Shown: positions 44,994 to 60,091 of the stretch, piece after piece
Layout of the letters: each line of letters begins with the position of its first letter
How positions within the stretch are numbered: the stretch's first letter is position 1
NCBI GenBank assembly: GCA_000320545.1
Contig: ADNK01001475.1
Span: 1 to 64,000 of the forward strand
Origin: Bigelowiella natans CCMP2755
Taxonomy: Eukaryota; Cercozoa; Chlorarachniophyceae
Length of the DNA stretch: 64,000 nucleotides
Reading direction: 5' to 3'
Position numbers and translations under genes: made by a program
The notes under the pieces: generated by a model
What the model saw: only the letters and a program-made list of their open reading frames with translations
Told to the model about the DNA's origin: nothing
Databases searched by the model: none

Positions 44994-47900
44994 ATGGATG
45001 TCAAGGTAAAATGTGAAGCTAACCGTGTTATGTCACTCTCGGGTAACGAAAAAGACAATCCGAATAGGATGAAGAAGGTATACACACGCATAAGAACAAC
45101 GACAACAACAACAATACATATATCGTTGGGAAGAAAAATAATGAAATGGAAGAGGAGGAGGAGGACGAGAAAAGTGTTGATGCTCTTTGAGTAGTAGAAG
45201 GAAGGGGGGGAAAGGAGAAGAGAGATTATATGTTTATCATCATCTTCTTCTTCTTATATACTTGACCCTTCCTTCGATTCCACCACTACTACTACTGATA
45301 CTACTGCTACTACTACTGCTACTAATATCCATGTACAACAGCAATCCCAGTAGCTAGTGATATAATCTCATGCTCATCAAGGATGATGATGATAATAATA
45401 ATAATAATAGTAAATTGAATATCAAGTACTGTGACAACTATCCATCCATTTCTCCTCATCATCACCATCTCTTCAATTAACCCTGATGTTCTTCTTCCTT
45501 CTTCGTTCTGTACTGCTCACAAACATACATACATACCTCTTGTTAGGATGGAGAAGGATTGAGTAGTAGCAGCAGCAGCACTCATCGTCGTATAGAGGCT
45601 GTTCGTCAAAAAGTCATCGCTGAAATGGGGGGGGGATTGGCAAAGAAGGCATCATCATCATCATCATCATCATCATTATTTCCTTCTTATTCTTCTTCAT
45701 CCTCTATAAACTCTCAACCATCATCATCATCATCATCTACATGGCGGCAAGAAATCAACAAGTGACAACAACAACAACTACCATATACAATATACATACA
45801 TACATACACACATACATACTTACATAAAAAAGAGTTGGCTTTATTGTCCTCTCAAGGGTCATGATCATGATTATTATTATTAGTATTAGTATTAGAATTA
45901 GTAGTAGTAGTTGTAGTAGTTGTAGTTGTAGTAGTAGTAGTAGTAGTAGTAGTTTGAGAAAATGTAAAGAAAAATAGAAAGGTACATTATTAATAGAGTT
46001 TGATGATGAGTAGTACCTTTGTTTCCTTCTTTAGCCGATGAAATGAACAAAACTATTGTTGTTTGGCAGGTTACTACTACATGTTTCTAGTACTGCTCCA
46101 TTGCTACTATTAAGTGCTACTTAATACTGCTACTACCATTGTTGTTATTATTGTTGTTCTTCTTTTTTCTAACAAACTATGATATACCTTTCTCTAACGA
46201 CAGGATGAAAGAAGCTGAGTCAAAAGGCAAACTTGATGCAAGAATAAGACAAAGAAGATATCAATCACAAAATCGAAGGTAGGTGCTGCTAAACGGTAGA
46301 TTTTATAGTACAACTTGTCATCATCATTTGTCCTCAGATAATATTTATAGTACAACTTGTCGTCATCATTTGTCCTCAGATAATATTTATAGTACAACTT
46401 GTCGTCATCATTTGTCCTCAGATAATATATTTCTCCCTCTCTCTCTCTCTCTCTCTCCCCCCTTCTCTCTTTATCAACCACTTCCTCCTTGTCTCGTGAA
46501 AAGAAAGATGCGGACTGAATGATATCCATTGAACGTGTTGTACTGTTCTCAAGCTGTGATGATTTTGATGATAATGATGATGATGATGATGTTTTATGCA
46601 ATTATATAAGGTTGTTGAGAGAGAGGCAAGCTATAGCCTTGAAAGGATATCTTAATGCTGCTGCTTCTTCTTCTTCTACTACAAACGCCTTCTATTCTTC
46701 TTCAAACATGGGAGGAGGGATGAGCAAGAATGTAGTAGCTACGATAAGGATGATGATGATGATAATGATGATGATCATGATCATGATCATGATGGTGATG
46801 GTGGTGGTGGTGGTGGATTTCTAGATTTTTAAAGGACGTTATTTGTATTTTGAGTTGCTATTCTCTTTCTTCCTAGTTGCAGCAGCAGCAGCAGCATATA
46901 GATGTGCTCTCTCCTCCTTTTGATGTAAAGAGTATGGATGGATCGCAGACACTGGTGGATGTTGTGTTTACTTATAACAGAAGAATCTAGATAAACCTGT
47001 CGTATGATGAGTAGTCGGTCGTATAAGATAATGTCATCGATGATGATACTGCTGATTGATTCTGTAAATGTGATTGAGAATGATTAAAAGTAGATAGATA
47101 CTTGCACACCGCCACCGTATTGATAGAAAAGAATTTGTACAAATCCTATAAATATATACCACACTATTTCTGTTACCAGATCAAAGAAGTAGAGCTTAAA
47201 CTATCGTTTGGAAGAAGGTGGGGAGAGAGGAATTATCATACCCGCAATCATGATGGCATGTAGTACCAGTAATTCGTAATTTCTTGATATTCTTCCTCCT
47301 CTATCTTCTTGGTTTTGACTAGTTCTCCATAGCCACTCACTAACTTACTACTTCTTCTTCTAAAAAGGTATGGTTTGGTTGCTCGCAATGGGATGGGTAA
47401 GACAACGCTAATGAGGATGATAGCTGATTATCAGGTCACGCAGTAGAATTAGTAGTAGTGGTAGTAGTAGTAGTAGTAGTAGTAGTAGTAAAGTAAATGA
47501 TGATTTTAGCAAGTTAGCAAGCAGCACACGCTACAAATATTACTTCTATTTACTATAACTACTAATATCTAGAGCTTTAACCATCCTTATTATTATGTGT
47601 TACAACATTTATTCATAGATAAATTAAATTTCCATATTATTATTCAGATCAAAGGGATTCCAAAGCAAATGAGGATATTGCTAATTGAGCAGGTATAATG
47701 TAATAGCATATTACTGATTCAACAGGTTAAAATTGTAATAGAGGAGGGAAATTAGTACTCTTGTAAATATCTCTCCACGCCCCTTATCCATTGTGTGTGC
47801 GTGGGTAGAGTATTGCTATTGATGATAATGGTGCAAAAAATGTCAAGAGTATGTGTGCTCGTGATAGAACAGAAGATGATGATAAATTTCCTCATGATAT

Positions 47901-50900
47901 ATTCTTTTGTGTATATCAATCTTCAAATCGATTGCTTCATCATGGTCGTTCGGTACGTAGGAATTGGAGGAGGCAGTGTCTATTCCTTCTTCTTCTTCTA
48001 CTACTTCTTCTGCTAGTAATGCGGAAGGGAGATGTCGCAAAACAGTATTGCAAAGAGTCTTAGAGGCAGACTATGAGCGGTAGTGTTAAGTAGCTACTAC
48101 CAAGCTAACGTAACATATTGTACTACCAACCGCTACTAGTTAGTAGTAGTTGTCATCATCAGTGTATGTGTACTACTACTACTACTACTACAACTACTAC
48201 TACTACTACTACTAGTAGTAGTATAAGCAATCTGACAATGATGATAATTATAAATAGAGTAATGATAAATGAAATAATAATAATAATAGTAACGATAGCA
48301 TTTATTCGCGATATAACTTCGTTTCACCATACAACAGGGAACTGCTTCTGAAGGAGGAAAAGCGACTATTACTATCTTCATCATCCAAACCTGCTACTAT
48401 CCTATCATCATCAGAAAATGATAATGATCACAATAAGAGGGATGATGATGATGATGATGATGATGGTGAATACCAAGGTTGCTTGTTCTTTTCATGCGCT
48501 GCTGCCGCTGCTATATATCCGGCAACAACTACTTACTACTACTTTAAACAGCAACAAGCAAACATATAAGTTTCTTTAATAATGTGTGCTGTGTATTATT
48601 GTATGAGTTTTCGACGATTTTCTTGTTGTTGATGTTTTTTGTATGTCACTACAAAAATGTAGTCATCCTTATATTTAGTCTCCTTTTGCTGCTGCTGTTC
48701 TACGATCACTACATCCTCATTGATTTACTGATTTGCTGATGTAGGATTGCTGTTGTTCCCTTATCATTATTATTACTACTTTTTCAAAAGATCAAGAAGA
48801 AACACTAATTGATTTGTGGGGGGAGGGAGAAAATGGTTATAACAGCAAACTTTCGGTCAGCGTGCCATCAACAAATAATTTATTACAGCATATTATATTT
48901 ATCACTAATATTCATCATTCGTTGTCGATATATGATGCTGCATACATGCAATGCTGCTCATACTAAAACATACTGTCGTAACAACACGATTTTATATATT
49001 TCCTGGTACTATTTGGTTTATATTGTTGAATGATGAATAAAGAACGACGAAAAGTTATCGGTGATATACGAGCGTATGGCAGAAATCAACGTAGATGATG
49101 CAGAACATAGAGCATCCAAAATACTTTGTGGCCTTGGATTTACTGTAAGCTATTTTTCGAGAGAGAGTAGTAGTAGTAGTAGTAGTAGTAGTAGGGAAGA
49201 GGAGGAGAAGGAGGAGGAGGACCAACAGCAATTGATAACAAGATAAAATTAAATTTTAATTCATTAAGTGGTAGTTGTCAACCTCTTAGATGATAATCTC
49301 CTTTTCACGTTATCTCACCTAGTAATAAGAATGGTTGGCATAAATAGGCAAAGATGCAAAGATTACCGATGAGCACTCTATCAGGGGGATGGCTAATGCG
49401 GGTTTCATTGGCAAGAGGGTAAATAATGTAGGAAGAAGAGGAAGAGGAAGAGGAGAAGGAGAAGGAGGAGAAGGAGAAGGAGGAGAAGGAGAAGGAGGAG
49501 GAGGGAGAGAAAATAGCCCATAATATAGTATAATTTCAATTTGTCATACATAAGTTTGACAGTTTCGAAATTGATTTATAGCATCATCATTATCGTCATT
49601 TAACATCATTATTATCTTTATTTTCATCTTATATTTACCATCATCATCATCATCATCATTATGATCATGAATATGACTAGGTTATTTGTCCAACCAGAGT
49701 TGTTGTTGCTTGATGAACCCACAAATCATTTGGATATGCCCAGCATAATGTGGCTACAAGAATATCTCAATAATTATCCTTCCACTGTGGTGCTTGTGAG
49801 TCATGATAAAGATTTTTTGAATAAGGTGCTTGTAGTCGATTATTATGTAGAGCATTCAGCTATTAAGTATCACTTAATTTACAGATCACTACAGATATTC
49901 TTCACATCGATTCCAACCAAAAACTCACTTCTTATCGAGGTACAATTATGTCTGCGTCTATAATTTAGATGTAATGGGTGTACTACTCGATATTATTTGA
50001 TTTGTAATTGTACGAGTTTCTTTGTTCTATGTTTTCTAGTTCGTGAAGATACATTAGATATTATTGAAGTTATGTATCCTGTACCTACCTTCATTGTTCT
50101 GGCAACAAAATCTTAGGAAATTACGAAACTTTTTTGAGGACAAGATCCAGCACGCATGCACAACAGGCGAAATTGTATATGAATCAGGTGTGTGTGTCTA
50201 TTGTGTGAAAATAATACATAGATGTTGTTCTTGTACGCCTGTTGGCCATTGGGGTCTCATGATGGGGTCTAATACTCCTCACACAGTCATTATCATCATC
50301 ATCATCATCATCATCATCTTCATGTAAGTAATAAATATATCATTCACCGCTAGTATGTGAACATCATTTGTACTATCTACTCGCTAAGTAGCAAGAGGTA
50401 TAACAGTTAGGTATTTATCCTCTCCTTACTACATCATGACACCTACTATTCTCTCCATCAGAAACATAAACGAGAGAAGCTTCTAGAGTATATCTCAAAA
50501 AACAGTGCTAAATCACATACCGCAAAGATGGCAAATAGGTTCCCTCTTGTTATCATGTGCATAGAATGCTAACTGAGATAAGGGATTGGTTTAAACAAAT
50601 ACTACAGAAAAATGGCAGTTAAATAGAAAGCATGATAAATTTATACAGTGATGAGAATTGTATCCGTAGGAAAATCTGAATTAAAATGGATTTCACATCA
50701 TCAATACAAAGAAATAATATACACACTCAAGACGTTTTCTCCTTTCGATATAAGCGTTTTGTTAATCTCATTTGAATAGTCGGAAAAAGATGCTTCACAA
50801 AATGGAAGAAGTTGACGAAATACAAAAAGAGAAAAGGGTAGCTATTCGTGTATTTAACTATTGTAACAATTCTATTACTTATGTATAAAATAAACACAAT

Positions 50901-51351
50901 TATGCCTGTTGCACTTAGATTCTAATACAGCTTCCTCCTGCATCATCACTATCAACAAAGGTACTATGTTTATTGATTGCCAAAGAATGAGGTATACCCT
51001 AGTCTCTTTCATTTGTAATCATGCAGAATTCGATCTCAGTTCTTGATTTATTATCTTTGCATACTATTTATAACTATCACAGGAAAAGGAAGTTGAGTAT
51101 TTGTTAATGAAGCGCGTATCTTTTCGCTATTCTCCAGAGTCTCCATTGCTTATATCAGAATTAGAACTCAAGATTAGGCCTACAACGCGACTTGCTATTT
51201 TAGGAGCAAACGGTCGGTTAATCATTGATGAGCATCAACTTGCTACAGTTTTATACATATCTTCTATTTTATTTATCCTGTATCTTCCTTGTATCATTCA
51301 TCATTTCTTGAGTAGCAGTAGTACATACATCGGCATTATCATCACCGTCTT

Positions 51352-51399
<48 letters not shown>

Positions 51400-52363
51400 T
51401 TCCATATGTATATAGGGGTCGGAAAAACCACTATACTACGACTATTGATTGGAACCCTCTCTCCTATTTCTGGATCAATAACAAGAAAGTATTTTATTTA
51501 TTCTCTATCGTATGTAGCAGTATGGTAATGGTATTAGAAGTGTGGTAGCAGTGTGGTGCCTTTATATCGTACAATAAAAGGGAAACAAATATATGAAAGA
51601 TGATGGTAGTAGTAGCAGTAGCAGTAAAGGTAATGGTAATGATAGAATTTTCTTTTGCAAGTTAATTTTTGGTTTGTTGTTTATGTGATAAGTGAAAGAG
51701 TGAAACTAGCTTACTTCGCGCAACACCATAGTGGTAGTAGTAGTAATAACAGATTATTATATAAAAATCGTCACAACATAGAGTAGTTATATACGATTCC
51801 TAACATATTTTTACACTTCTACCTGATAAATCAAGGAGAGTAAATTCAAAATTTATATATTACAATGATGATAATGATGACCATGCTGACTCTTATTATT
51901 TCTTATTTCTTCTTCTTCAAAATTCTTCATCTTTTTTTTCTTCTTTTCTTCTTTCTTTTACTTTTTTTCCTTCATATATATCTTCTTATTCGTTTATTTC
52001 AAATGTTTCTACGCTCATTCATTCATAAGAATTTAATTTAATCACTATTATTTTGGCTTTGCATAAAATTGGTTGAATCTATGAATACAGAAATTCTCAA
52101 TATGAGCAGCACACCTATCGAGTATTTGTTTCAACAAGAAACTAAACGAAGAATTCGGGTAAAAAGATGAAATAGATTATTTGTTGATTTAGTACTTGCA
52201 CTCGCAGAATAATAACAAAAGAGATTGGAGAAAATAAAGAAGGATGAAGAAGAATTAAAAGAAAGAGAAGAGGAGGATAGAATAAACTACGTGAATTTAA
52301 AAGCTAAAAATATAAATTGTTGAACGCATAAAAATGTATATATTTATAATCTTGGCTGCAGCT

Positions 52364-52406
<43 letters not shown>

Positions 52407-52466
52407 AATCTATCCATCTCTTCCACTGATTTTTTATTTGGTTCAGGATCGACCATGTGTGTATAC

Positions 52467-52508
<42 letters not shown>

Positions 52509-53025
52509 TGCAAGTGCAAAAAGTTGATGCTTGGCTTAAATTCTGTCTTTTGTTTAATTCATTTTATCTCATCGTCATGCAGGAAGAGGAATATAATATA
52601 GTCAAAGGGAAAAAATCTACGTCACGGAGTCCCTCACGTACAAATTCACTCCCTCTGCAATGCCCATCTTTAATACTCCAAGGAGGATACAAAGGTAGAG
52701 AAGATAAAAGAATCAATGAAGAATTCGATGATGAGAAGCAATTAAAGGTAGAAATAAATTAGTAGAGAGCACTAAAATGTGACTAAATCGTAAAACGATG
52801 ACTGTTAGCCAGCATGATCAAGTCAGTGTAGTTAGTAGTAGAAATAATTGAAAGTTTCTGGTAAAGCTGTGCACATAGTACAAAACACGCATACTCACAC
52901 AAAATATATAAACGCACAAACACAAATCGTTCCATAGTTTTGTCGCATACTTAAAAATAAACCAATTTATATCATTAATAAATAAATATTTTTCAATGAA
53001 GCATTCTTATGTCTGTCTAAGTGCT

Positions 53026-53068
<43 letters not shown>

Positions 53069-53223
53069 CTTCATTAATTTCTATTTGTATTCATCATTAA
53101 TATTCAGTCAGAGATCCGTTCTCATTTGGGTCGTTTTGGCATATCTCAAGGTGGTTCCTCAAGCATAACTGATTTTACACAATAACAGCAGTAGAGATGA
53201 TAATCATGTACAAACTATTATGC

Positions 53224-53258
<35 letters not shown>

Positions 53259-55328
53259 AGCGTTAATAGTTCATAGTTTTTCAGATGATGATTAAGATCT
53301 TCTCTTCCCTCCCTCTCTATCCTTCTCTCTACCTTTATCTTTATCTATTCTTATTCTAAGAGTAGTATACACTGTCATTATCATCCTCATCATCATTATC
53401 ATCATCATCATCATCATCATCATTCGTAATCACCATTATTTCTTACCCTTATCAATTGATGTGTAAAAATGTACACGAGTACAGCAGAATGTGACGAGAA
53501 CGATTTTGGTTGCTCTAAGTTTATTATTAATAGTATCAATTTGTTTGTGGGATAACACGTCTTTGCATGTAGAAAAGCAAAGTCGGCCGATTGAAAATTT
53601 ATCAGGAGGGGAGAGGTCACGTGTAGCGTTTGCTCACGTCACATTCCAAAGACCGCATATTTTGGTATTATCTATGAAAATCTATATCATTTATTGTGGA
53701 TATGCAACGAATTTATTCAATTATTTCAAAGCAATATCATATCATACAAACATGTAACTTATCAACACATACACCTACTTCAGTACTGATTGCTTGGCCA
53801 TCATCATGCCATCTCAATATTCAGATCTTGGATGAGCCTACAAATCACTTAGACATCGATACGGTTTGACACAGATTCTTGGATGTTAAATGTAGAAATT
53901 ATGGGTGTACTACTTGTAATCGTATTGAATAGACTTTACAGAAAGATAGCACCAAAGATTAGACCCATTTTGACCGATTTAATAGAAAAATACTTCTCCT
54001 TGAAGTATTAATATTCAACTTTCTAATATATGATTCTTCAAATTCATGCATTAAATAGCAAGGATTGTGAAATAATGACTAATTCGGCAATTTATGATTT
54101 GATTCTTACCAAAGATCGAGGCATTTACTCAAGGTATGTTGCTTTCATCGTTCATACATTATATGCACATATATAGTATATCCTTTGAAATTTTGCTCTA
54201 TTTTGTTTTTGAAATGCAAATTACATCAGGATTAGAAAACTGGGAAGGATCAATAATCGTCGTTTCTCACAATCAAAATTTTGCGAAAAGAATTGCATCC
54301 GAGTTTCTAGCATTAAAGGCCGGAGAGAGGTAACACAGTGTAGAATAAAGAAGAGGACGAGGAGAGGATAAGATATCTAAATCTAGCTACCCTTTGAACA
54401 TGATGGTGAAAGGAAGGCACCTAAACAGCAGTTAGTTATTCATGTTTGACCGAATATCTAATCCTAGGATAATATATTCATATATATATTTATAATATAT
54501 GATATAGAGAAGCTGTTTTTTCAGATTGTAAAATACGAAATATTATTAACCTAGAGTATTTGCATTGCTTATAAGTTGTTTCATGTGCTTCAAACATACA
54601 GCCCAAAATATTTCACAAGTCTGGCGAAAGCAAAGCGTCATGCGTAATAAATAGATACATTTAAATATTTTATAAAAAATGGATACCAAATTCAATGCTC
54701 TAACAGAATTCCTATCTACATATTGTATCATATGTATGGGGTATGACAATAATTATGTGAAAAATTGTGTTTTTGACATGTTAGACTCTCTGGATCTGCA
54801 ATAGCATTTCAACCTAGTCCTAAAAACAAGAGTAAGTCAACAATGTTTTTACTGGATTCTACAATTTGTTATTCTTATCACTAATGCCCATATTCATTTT
54901 ATTCAGATGAATTGATGATAAAGACTGAAAAAGTAGTCCAGAAAAAACAGACGGAGCAGCAGCCCGATAAACTTGACGAAAATCAAATGGCATTGCAACA
55001 TGAGAATACCAATCAATTTACAACTGGGCAGCTTGTGAAGGTAAAAGGTTTAAGAGGTGAGAAATATTCGAGAAAAGCGGTCGGGCTGACAGAAGCAGAA
55101 GCAGAAGCAAAGAGTTTGAACGGACAGATAGGTAAAATAATACGATTTGATCCGAATCTAGGGAGATATCTGGTACGTGTTGCCGTTGCTCAATTTGATG
55201 AACATTCAAAGCTTAGGAGCAAGTTTTGGAAGCCTAAATTTGTAGAGCGTATGCTTGCACTCAAGCAAGCTAATTTGTACGCTGTTATTAGGAAAAAAAA
55301 GAAAAAAAAAGAAAAAAATGAAAATTAG
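44994..55328 (+). CDS. ABC-F ATPase, GCN20/ABCF3 type, with C-terminal SH3/KOW-like extension
   Basis: Soluble twin-ATPase of the ABC-F family; GCN20/ABCF3 members act on ribosomes and in the Gcn2 stress response. About 30 short exons. Start ATG 44994 (MDVKVKCEANRV) is tentative; exons 44994-45077, 45547-45761 and 46204-46278 are in phase. NBD1: Walker A YGLVARNGMGKTTLMRMI (exon from 47368), signature LSGGWLMRVSLAR (49373 on), Walker B LLLLDEPTNHLDMPSI with VLVSHDKDF (49700-49810). A linker segment follows (YETFLRTRSSTHAQQAK near 50115; later Lys-rich exons). NBD2: Walker A LAILGANG plus GVGKTTILRLLIG (51186-51460), FAQHH near 51712, HLGRFGISQ at 53125, LSGGERSRVAFAHVTF (53599 on), ILDEPTNHLDIDT (53826 on), IIVVSHNQNF (54260 on). 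The last exon (54907-55328) adds a domain reading FTTGQLVKVKGLRG, LNGQIGKIIRFDPNLGRYLV and a Lys tail, like an SH3/KOW fold. Several mid-gene exon joins are inferred. Confidence 0.9.
46305..46432. repeat. Three-copy 42-bp minisatellite in an ABC-F intron
   Basis: Three near-identical copies of tagtacaacttgtcgtcatc followed by atttgtcctcagataatattta. All three frames on one strand stay open, giving a spurious minus-strand ORF (46194-46601) with a YYLRTNDDDKL peptide repeat. Confidence 0.9.
48159..48215. repeat. (ACT)n run with an inverted (TAG)n end
   Basis: (ACT)n at about 48169-48211 meets tagtagtag at 48210-48222, so its end forms a local hairpin-capable inverted repeat. It lies in an intron of the ABC-F gene. 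Confidence 0.7.
52365..52506. repeat. Facing (CT)n and (GA)n tracts
   Basis: A (CT)n tract at 52367-52402 and a (GA)n tract at 52467-52505 are separated by about 65 nt. They are reverse complements and could fold into a long hairpin in this intron of the ABC-F gene, just upstream of the exon at about 52583. Confidence 0.85.
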
Positions 55329-56077
55329 AACCAAAATTGAAGTGATCAAACAGACGACGCTATGTAACCAAAACAGTATGCAGCATTTTAAACTGTTTGC
55401 ACTTAGTGCTGTTTGTGTGGCTTCGTCAAATTGATGATGAGACGTTCATGCCATACTAGCATAGCGTGATCAGCCACTCTCTTGAATGAATGACACCGTA
55501 CACGGTACGTCATCTAGATGATGAAGCCAGAATTAACGTTTTGCTTCTGATAATGGCTGGCCAGCTAGCTAGCACCGCAAATGATGTCCCATCATCAGTC
55601 ATAGGCACTCAAGCAACCGAATGAGCATGTGCACGAGGACTAGGGGAGTCAAAGTAGGCATCGAAACCATGACCATGCTAGCATGCTAGCACAAGTTGCA
55701 AGATTTTGCAATGCACACATGCATATGTAGCGAGCAAACAAGTGCTATGCATGTGTTATTTACTATGCAAAACATGTCTGCATGGATGTGGAGTCAACAG
55801 CAGCAGCTAGCAGGTTACGCCGGTTTGTTGACTCCATTCTTTGACCAATAAGCAATAAAACCCAGAGCGTGCCTCCACGCATCCTAGCTAGCTGTTGCAT
55901 GTAGCGCTCAGTTTAACAAAGCTTCATTGACGATTCTGCTACGACATGCAAGTCTTGGTAGAAATGTGTGCTTAATTAATACTTCGGAAACACATATGAT
56001 ATCGGTACTTGTTTCACTAAATTGCAGGATCAAGAGCAATATTGAAGACTGAACAAACAACATATTTGCTGCTAGTG
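55329..56077. other. Convergent intergenic space, island-like composition
   Basis: Between the 3' ends of the ABC-F gene (plus) and the TFIIS-Tudor gene (minus). Rich in gctagctagc, gcatgctagcatgc and acacatgcat palindromes, as in the 29-34 kb island, and free of trinucleotide runs. No ORF of note. The word aataaaaccc at 55855 resembles a poly(A) signal. Confidence 0.45.
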
Positions 56078-56544
56078 CTAGCCTTGTTGAATCTGTGTGA
56101 CTTCTCGAGTTTCAACCACATTTTCGTGCTCGTAATAGCGAACCTCGTACCTACAAACAACGATTATTGCAAAGCATTATGTTGTAAGCAACAACTCAAT
56201 ACATATACTCATTAAAGAAGAAGATAAACAGACAACACAAAAACAATTCGATAGCGATCATTGAATGAGCACACCAGTCATCATCATCATCATGATAATC
56301 ATCATCATCATCTGCAAGAAGAAGCACCTTACTCCAGGTACAATAATTTTATGGATAATAGCTGGATACCAATTATTGTCCGCAGACCATTTGGCTATCA
56401 CATGCTGATTCATCTGATGATTCATGGACGATGGAGGACACAATTACAATAAATTAAAACAAAATATAAGGTGATAAATCTCATCACAAATCATTGGAAT
56501 ATGTATGCAAGGATTTAGTTGATGACTACCTACATAGTAGTACA

Positions 56545-56580
<36 letters not shown>

Positions 56581-57569
56581 ATTCGAGAACAGTAAAATAA
56601 TGTAATCTAAAAGAGTACAAGACATACTCATGTATTATCGTTCATGTCAGTGACTACTTGGTTCTTAAAGTAGTATCACCTCTCGTACTACAAAATGATG
56701 TATGTATGTTATTATTACTGCTACTTAGTATATTATCTGTGAGTGTACACGAATATCAACCATGTATTATTATTACACAATTTAGAATCGAAGTGTTGTT
56801 GTACACGAATATAGCGATGACCATGTATTGCACTCTTTTCCTTTGTAGTGATGATGATGATAATGATGACTGCTGCTGATCTTTGCGATATCGTTGATAC
56901 TTGCTGTTGTTACTGCTTCTGTTATAGGAGGGGGGGGGGGGGATGATAGTGCTGCTGCTGCTGGTGAAGGTCTGCATTCTTCGTCGTTTGAAAGTAGAAG
57001 AGTGAGGAGGATGATCCAACGCTTGTAGTATATCATCATCATCGTGACCGTAATCATTGTAATCTGCATTCTCTTTTTTGTCGTCGTTGTCATTGTCGTC
57101 TACACCAATGCCATCAAGAACATCATCGAGGACCGAGGAAGATGAATAATCTGCTTTCTACGTACGTCAGCGACAGCACCAGCAAACATAAGAAAATAAT
57201 ATAAGGTGAAAAAGGCATAGCAGCAGCATCATTAGAAACTGCATCATCAATGAATCAATGAATCAATGAAAAGACGAATACCAACCACAATAAAGGTAAA
57301 GAAGAAGAAGAAAGCACATAAGATCTCATCAATTAAATGAAGCACACTATATTAATATTGAATAGTGATCATGCTGAGGGTTCAATCTTCCTCGTATTTC
57401 TCGTTGTTGTTGGTGTTGTTGGTTTTATAAGTGATAGATGATAGTACCACCACCACCATCACCACTGCAACTACTACTCCTACTACTACTTCCCGCAGTG
57501 GTAGTGATAGTAGTAGTAGTAGTAGTAGTAGTAATGGTGGTGCTGGTGGTTGTAAGTGGTAGTATCAAT

Positions 57570-57601
<32 letters not shown>

Positions 57602-57655
57602 ACTGACACTAGAATAGTAGTAGTAGTACCGTTGTTCTTTTTCTCTTGTTAAAGA

Positions 57656-57691
<36 letters not shown>

Positions 57692-59778
57692 TTATTCTCT
57701 TTGGCTGTTGCTGCTGCTGTTGTTGATGTTGGCCTCCTCCTCCTCCTCTTCCAACAACAACCTGCTCTTGCTGCTGCTGCTTAGTATTAATCACTACTAT
57801 TTTTGAATTGCTTTCTTCTTCTTCTCCTCCTTCGCCATCTTTGTGTTTCTTGAACCTGATGAATGGATGAATGGATGACTGGATGAATGGATGAATGAAT
57901 CAATGTATCGATAGATATCTAAACATATTTATTACCCTTTCTCCTCCCCCTCCTCCTCCTCCTTCTCCTTCTCCTCCTTATTTGGTGATGCTGCTGGTAC
58001 TGCTGCTGCATTGGTTTTCTTTGTCGTCACAGTAGTAGTAGTCGTTGTCTCCTGCTTCTTCTTCATCATCATCGTCATCATGGCCTTCTTCTTTTTCTTT
58101 CTCTCCTTTTCTTCCTTCTGCATTCGTTTCAGATGTTTCCTATAATAAAAATGGATGGATAAATAAAAAAGGGATAGATGATCAAACAAGAAAACAATAG
58201 CAAGGAAGGAAGAAAGGAAGGGGGAATGATGGGTGAAAATGACAACAACAAATAACAATGGAGCAGCAGGAGCTGCTTCTTTCTACTTTGCATGATTACT
58301 ATTAATATTATTATTATTATCATTATTATTATTATTATTAATGTTATCATTATGATTATTTATAAGAACGCACAAGAGAATTAATCAATCCCCCATAAGA
58401 TGAGAATTCAATCAATTCTCACACGCAAATAGGAACGGACTACTATTTAGCTATACATTACATATATTTATATATTAAACAGCACAACAGAATCTATCTA
58501 CATATGATCGTGAAGTAGTGTACATACATACATACATACATACATACATACAGAAGAACAACTAGTAGTGCTAGTACGTTACTACCCTACTAGCAGCAGC
58601 AGTGTAGTAGTGGCATTGATGGTGGTAGTTGTTGTGGTCATTGTGGTGTTGGGTGATGATTATGATGATGATTGATGATGGTGGTGATGATGATGATGAT
58701 GATGGCACGTGGATCTCAGCTCATCATAGATTTTGTAATAAAAATAATAATAATAATAACAATAATGATAATAAAAGGCATATTATTACACGATGGAGTT
58801 GTTTATAACTTTTCTGTGCTCAACCAGAGCCCCTTTGCCCATCTAAGGAACAACAAACCAGAATAAGAGATTATGATGATGATGATGATGATGATGATGA
58901 CAATGATGATGAAAATCATGTTGATGCAGATCATAAAGAAGTAAGAACAACAGCATCTAAATAACACATACATCGAGAAGAAGCAGCAGCAGCAGCAGCG
59001 GCGGCATCAAAAAGTGTAACTGTATACTAGCTGCTGCACAACTTGACAAAGTGGCAGTATTATCATCATCAATATTAGTTTTAATAGAGGCAGTAGTTGG
59101 AGGTATATTAATTCATCATTTCTACTTTTGGTACTAGTTGGATGCTTATTAATAATCATCATTTATTTTGTATGATATAATTGCTTCTTCTTATACTGCT
59201 AATGCCATAATAATGCGAAATAATTAGTATATCACACAACCTGTAACTTCTCTTCCATCAGTACCCTATTATCATCATCACCATATCAACAACACCAACA
59301 ACAACAACACGTAATATCATCATCATCATCATTATTATTATTATTATGAATTCTCTCATTTCTTACTGCGTGAGCAAAGCTAGTGAGAGTATCATCATCA
59401 TCATCATCATCAGTATCTTCTTCTTCTTTTGTATGGGATACACACATAAATAATAGTGAGACAACCTTATCTTTTGTCTAGAAAGCTCTTTCGCAGCTAA
59501 AGCCGCCTTGTTGTCATTCATTATTTGCTGACACTAAAATTAAGAAAAAGAGAGAAAAGGATGGTTGTAAGTTGTAAGTTCTTTCTATATGATGAAATGA
59601 TGATGATGATGATGATGAACAACAACAAAAAGAAAAGGAAATTCATTGATACAAATATCGGATGATGATACTAAAAACATCATGCATGCATGCATGTATA
59701 TCATCATCATCATCATCATCACCATCATCATCAACCACCGCCATCTACTTCAGCAGAAAAAAGGTGAGATCAATCTTG

Positions 59779-59813
<35 letters not shown>

Positions 59814-60056
59814 TGATTACTCATAAATCAAGGATATTAAACATGATCATCATCATCATCATCATAATCATTATCAGTAACAGCAAACAACAATAATAAA
59901 GATAAAAATGACAATAATACTCATACTGCATTTACGTACATGACGAGAAATGGTTGTAATAAACTAACAACATAAAACAGCTTCCCTCCATCATCCGTAA
60001 CAACTGCTACTGCTACTGCTACTGCTACTACTACCGGAATTAAATGCAAAAATCGT

Positions 60057-60091
<35 letters not shown>

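Noticed and set aside
46194-46601. 135-aa minus-strand ORF with YYLRTNDDDKL repeats
   Set aside because: It is the antisense of a 42-bp intronic minisatellite in the ABC-F gene.
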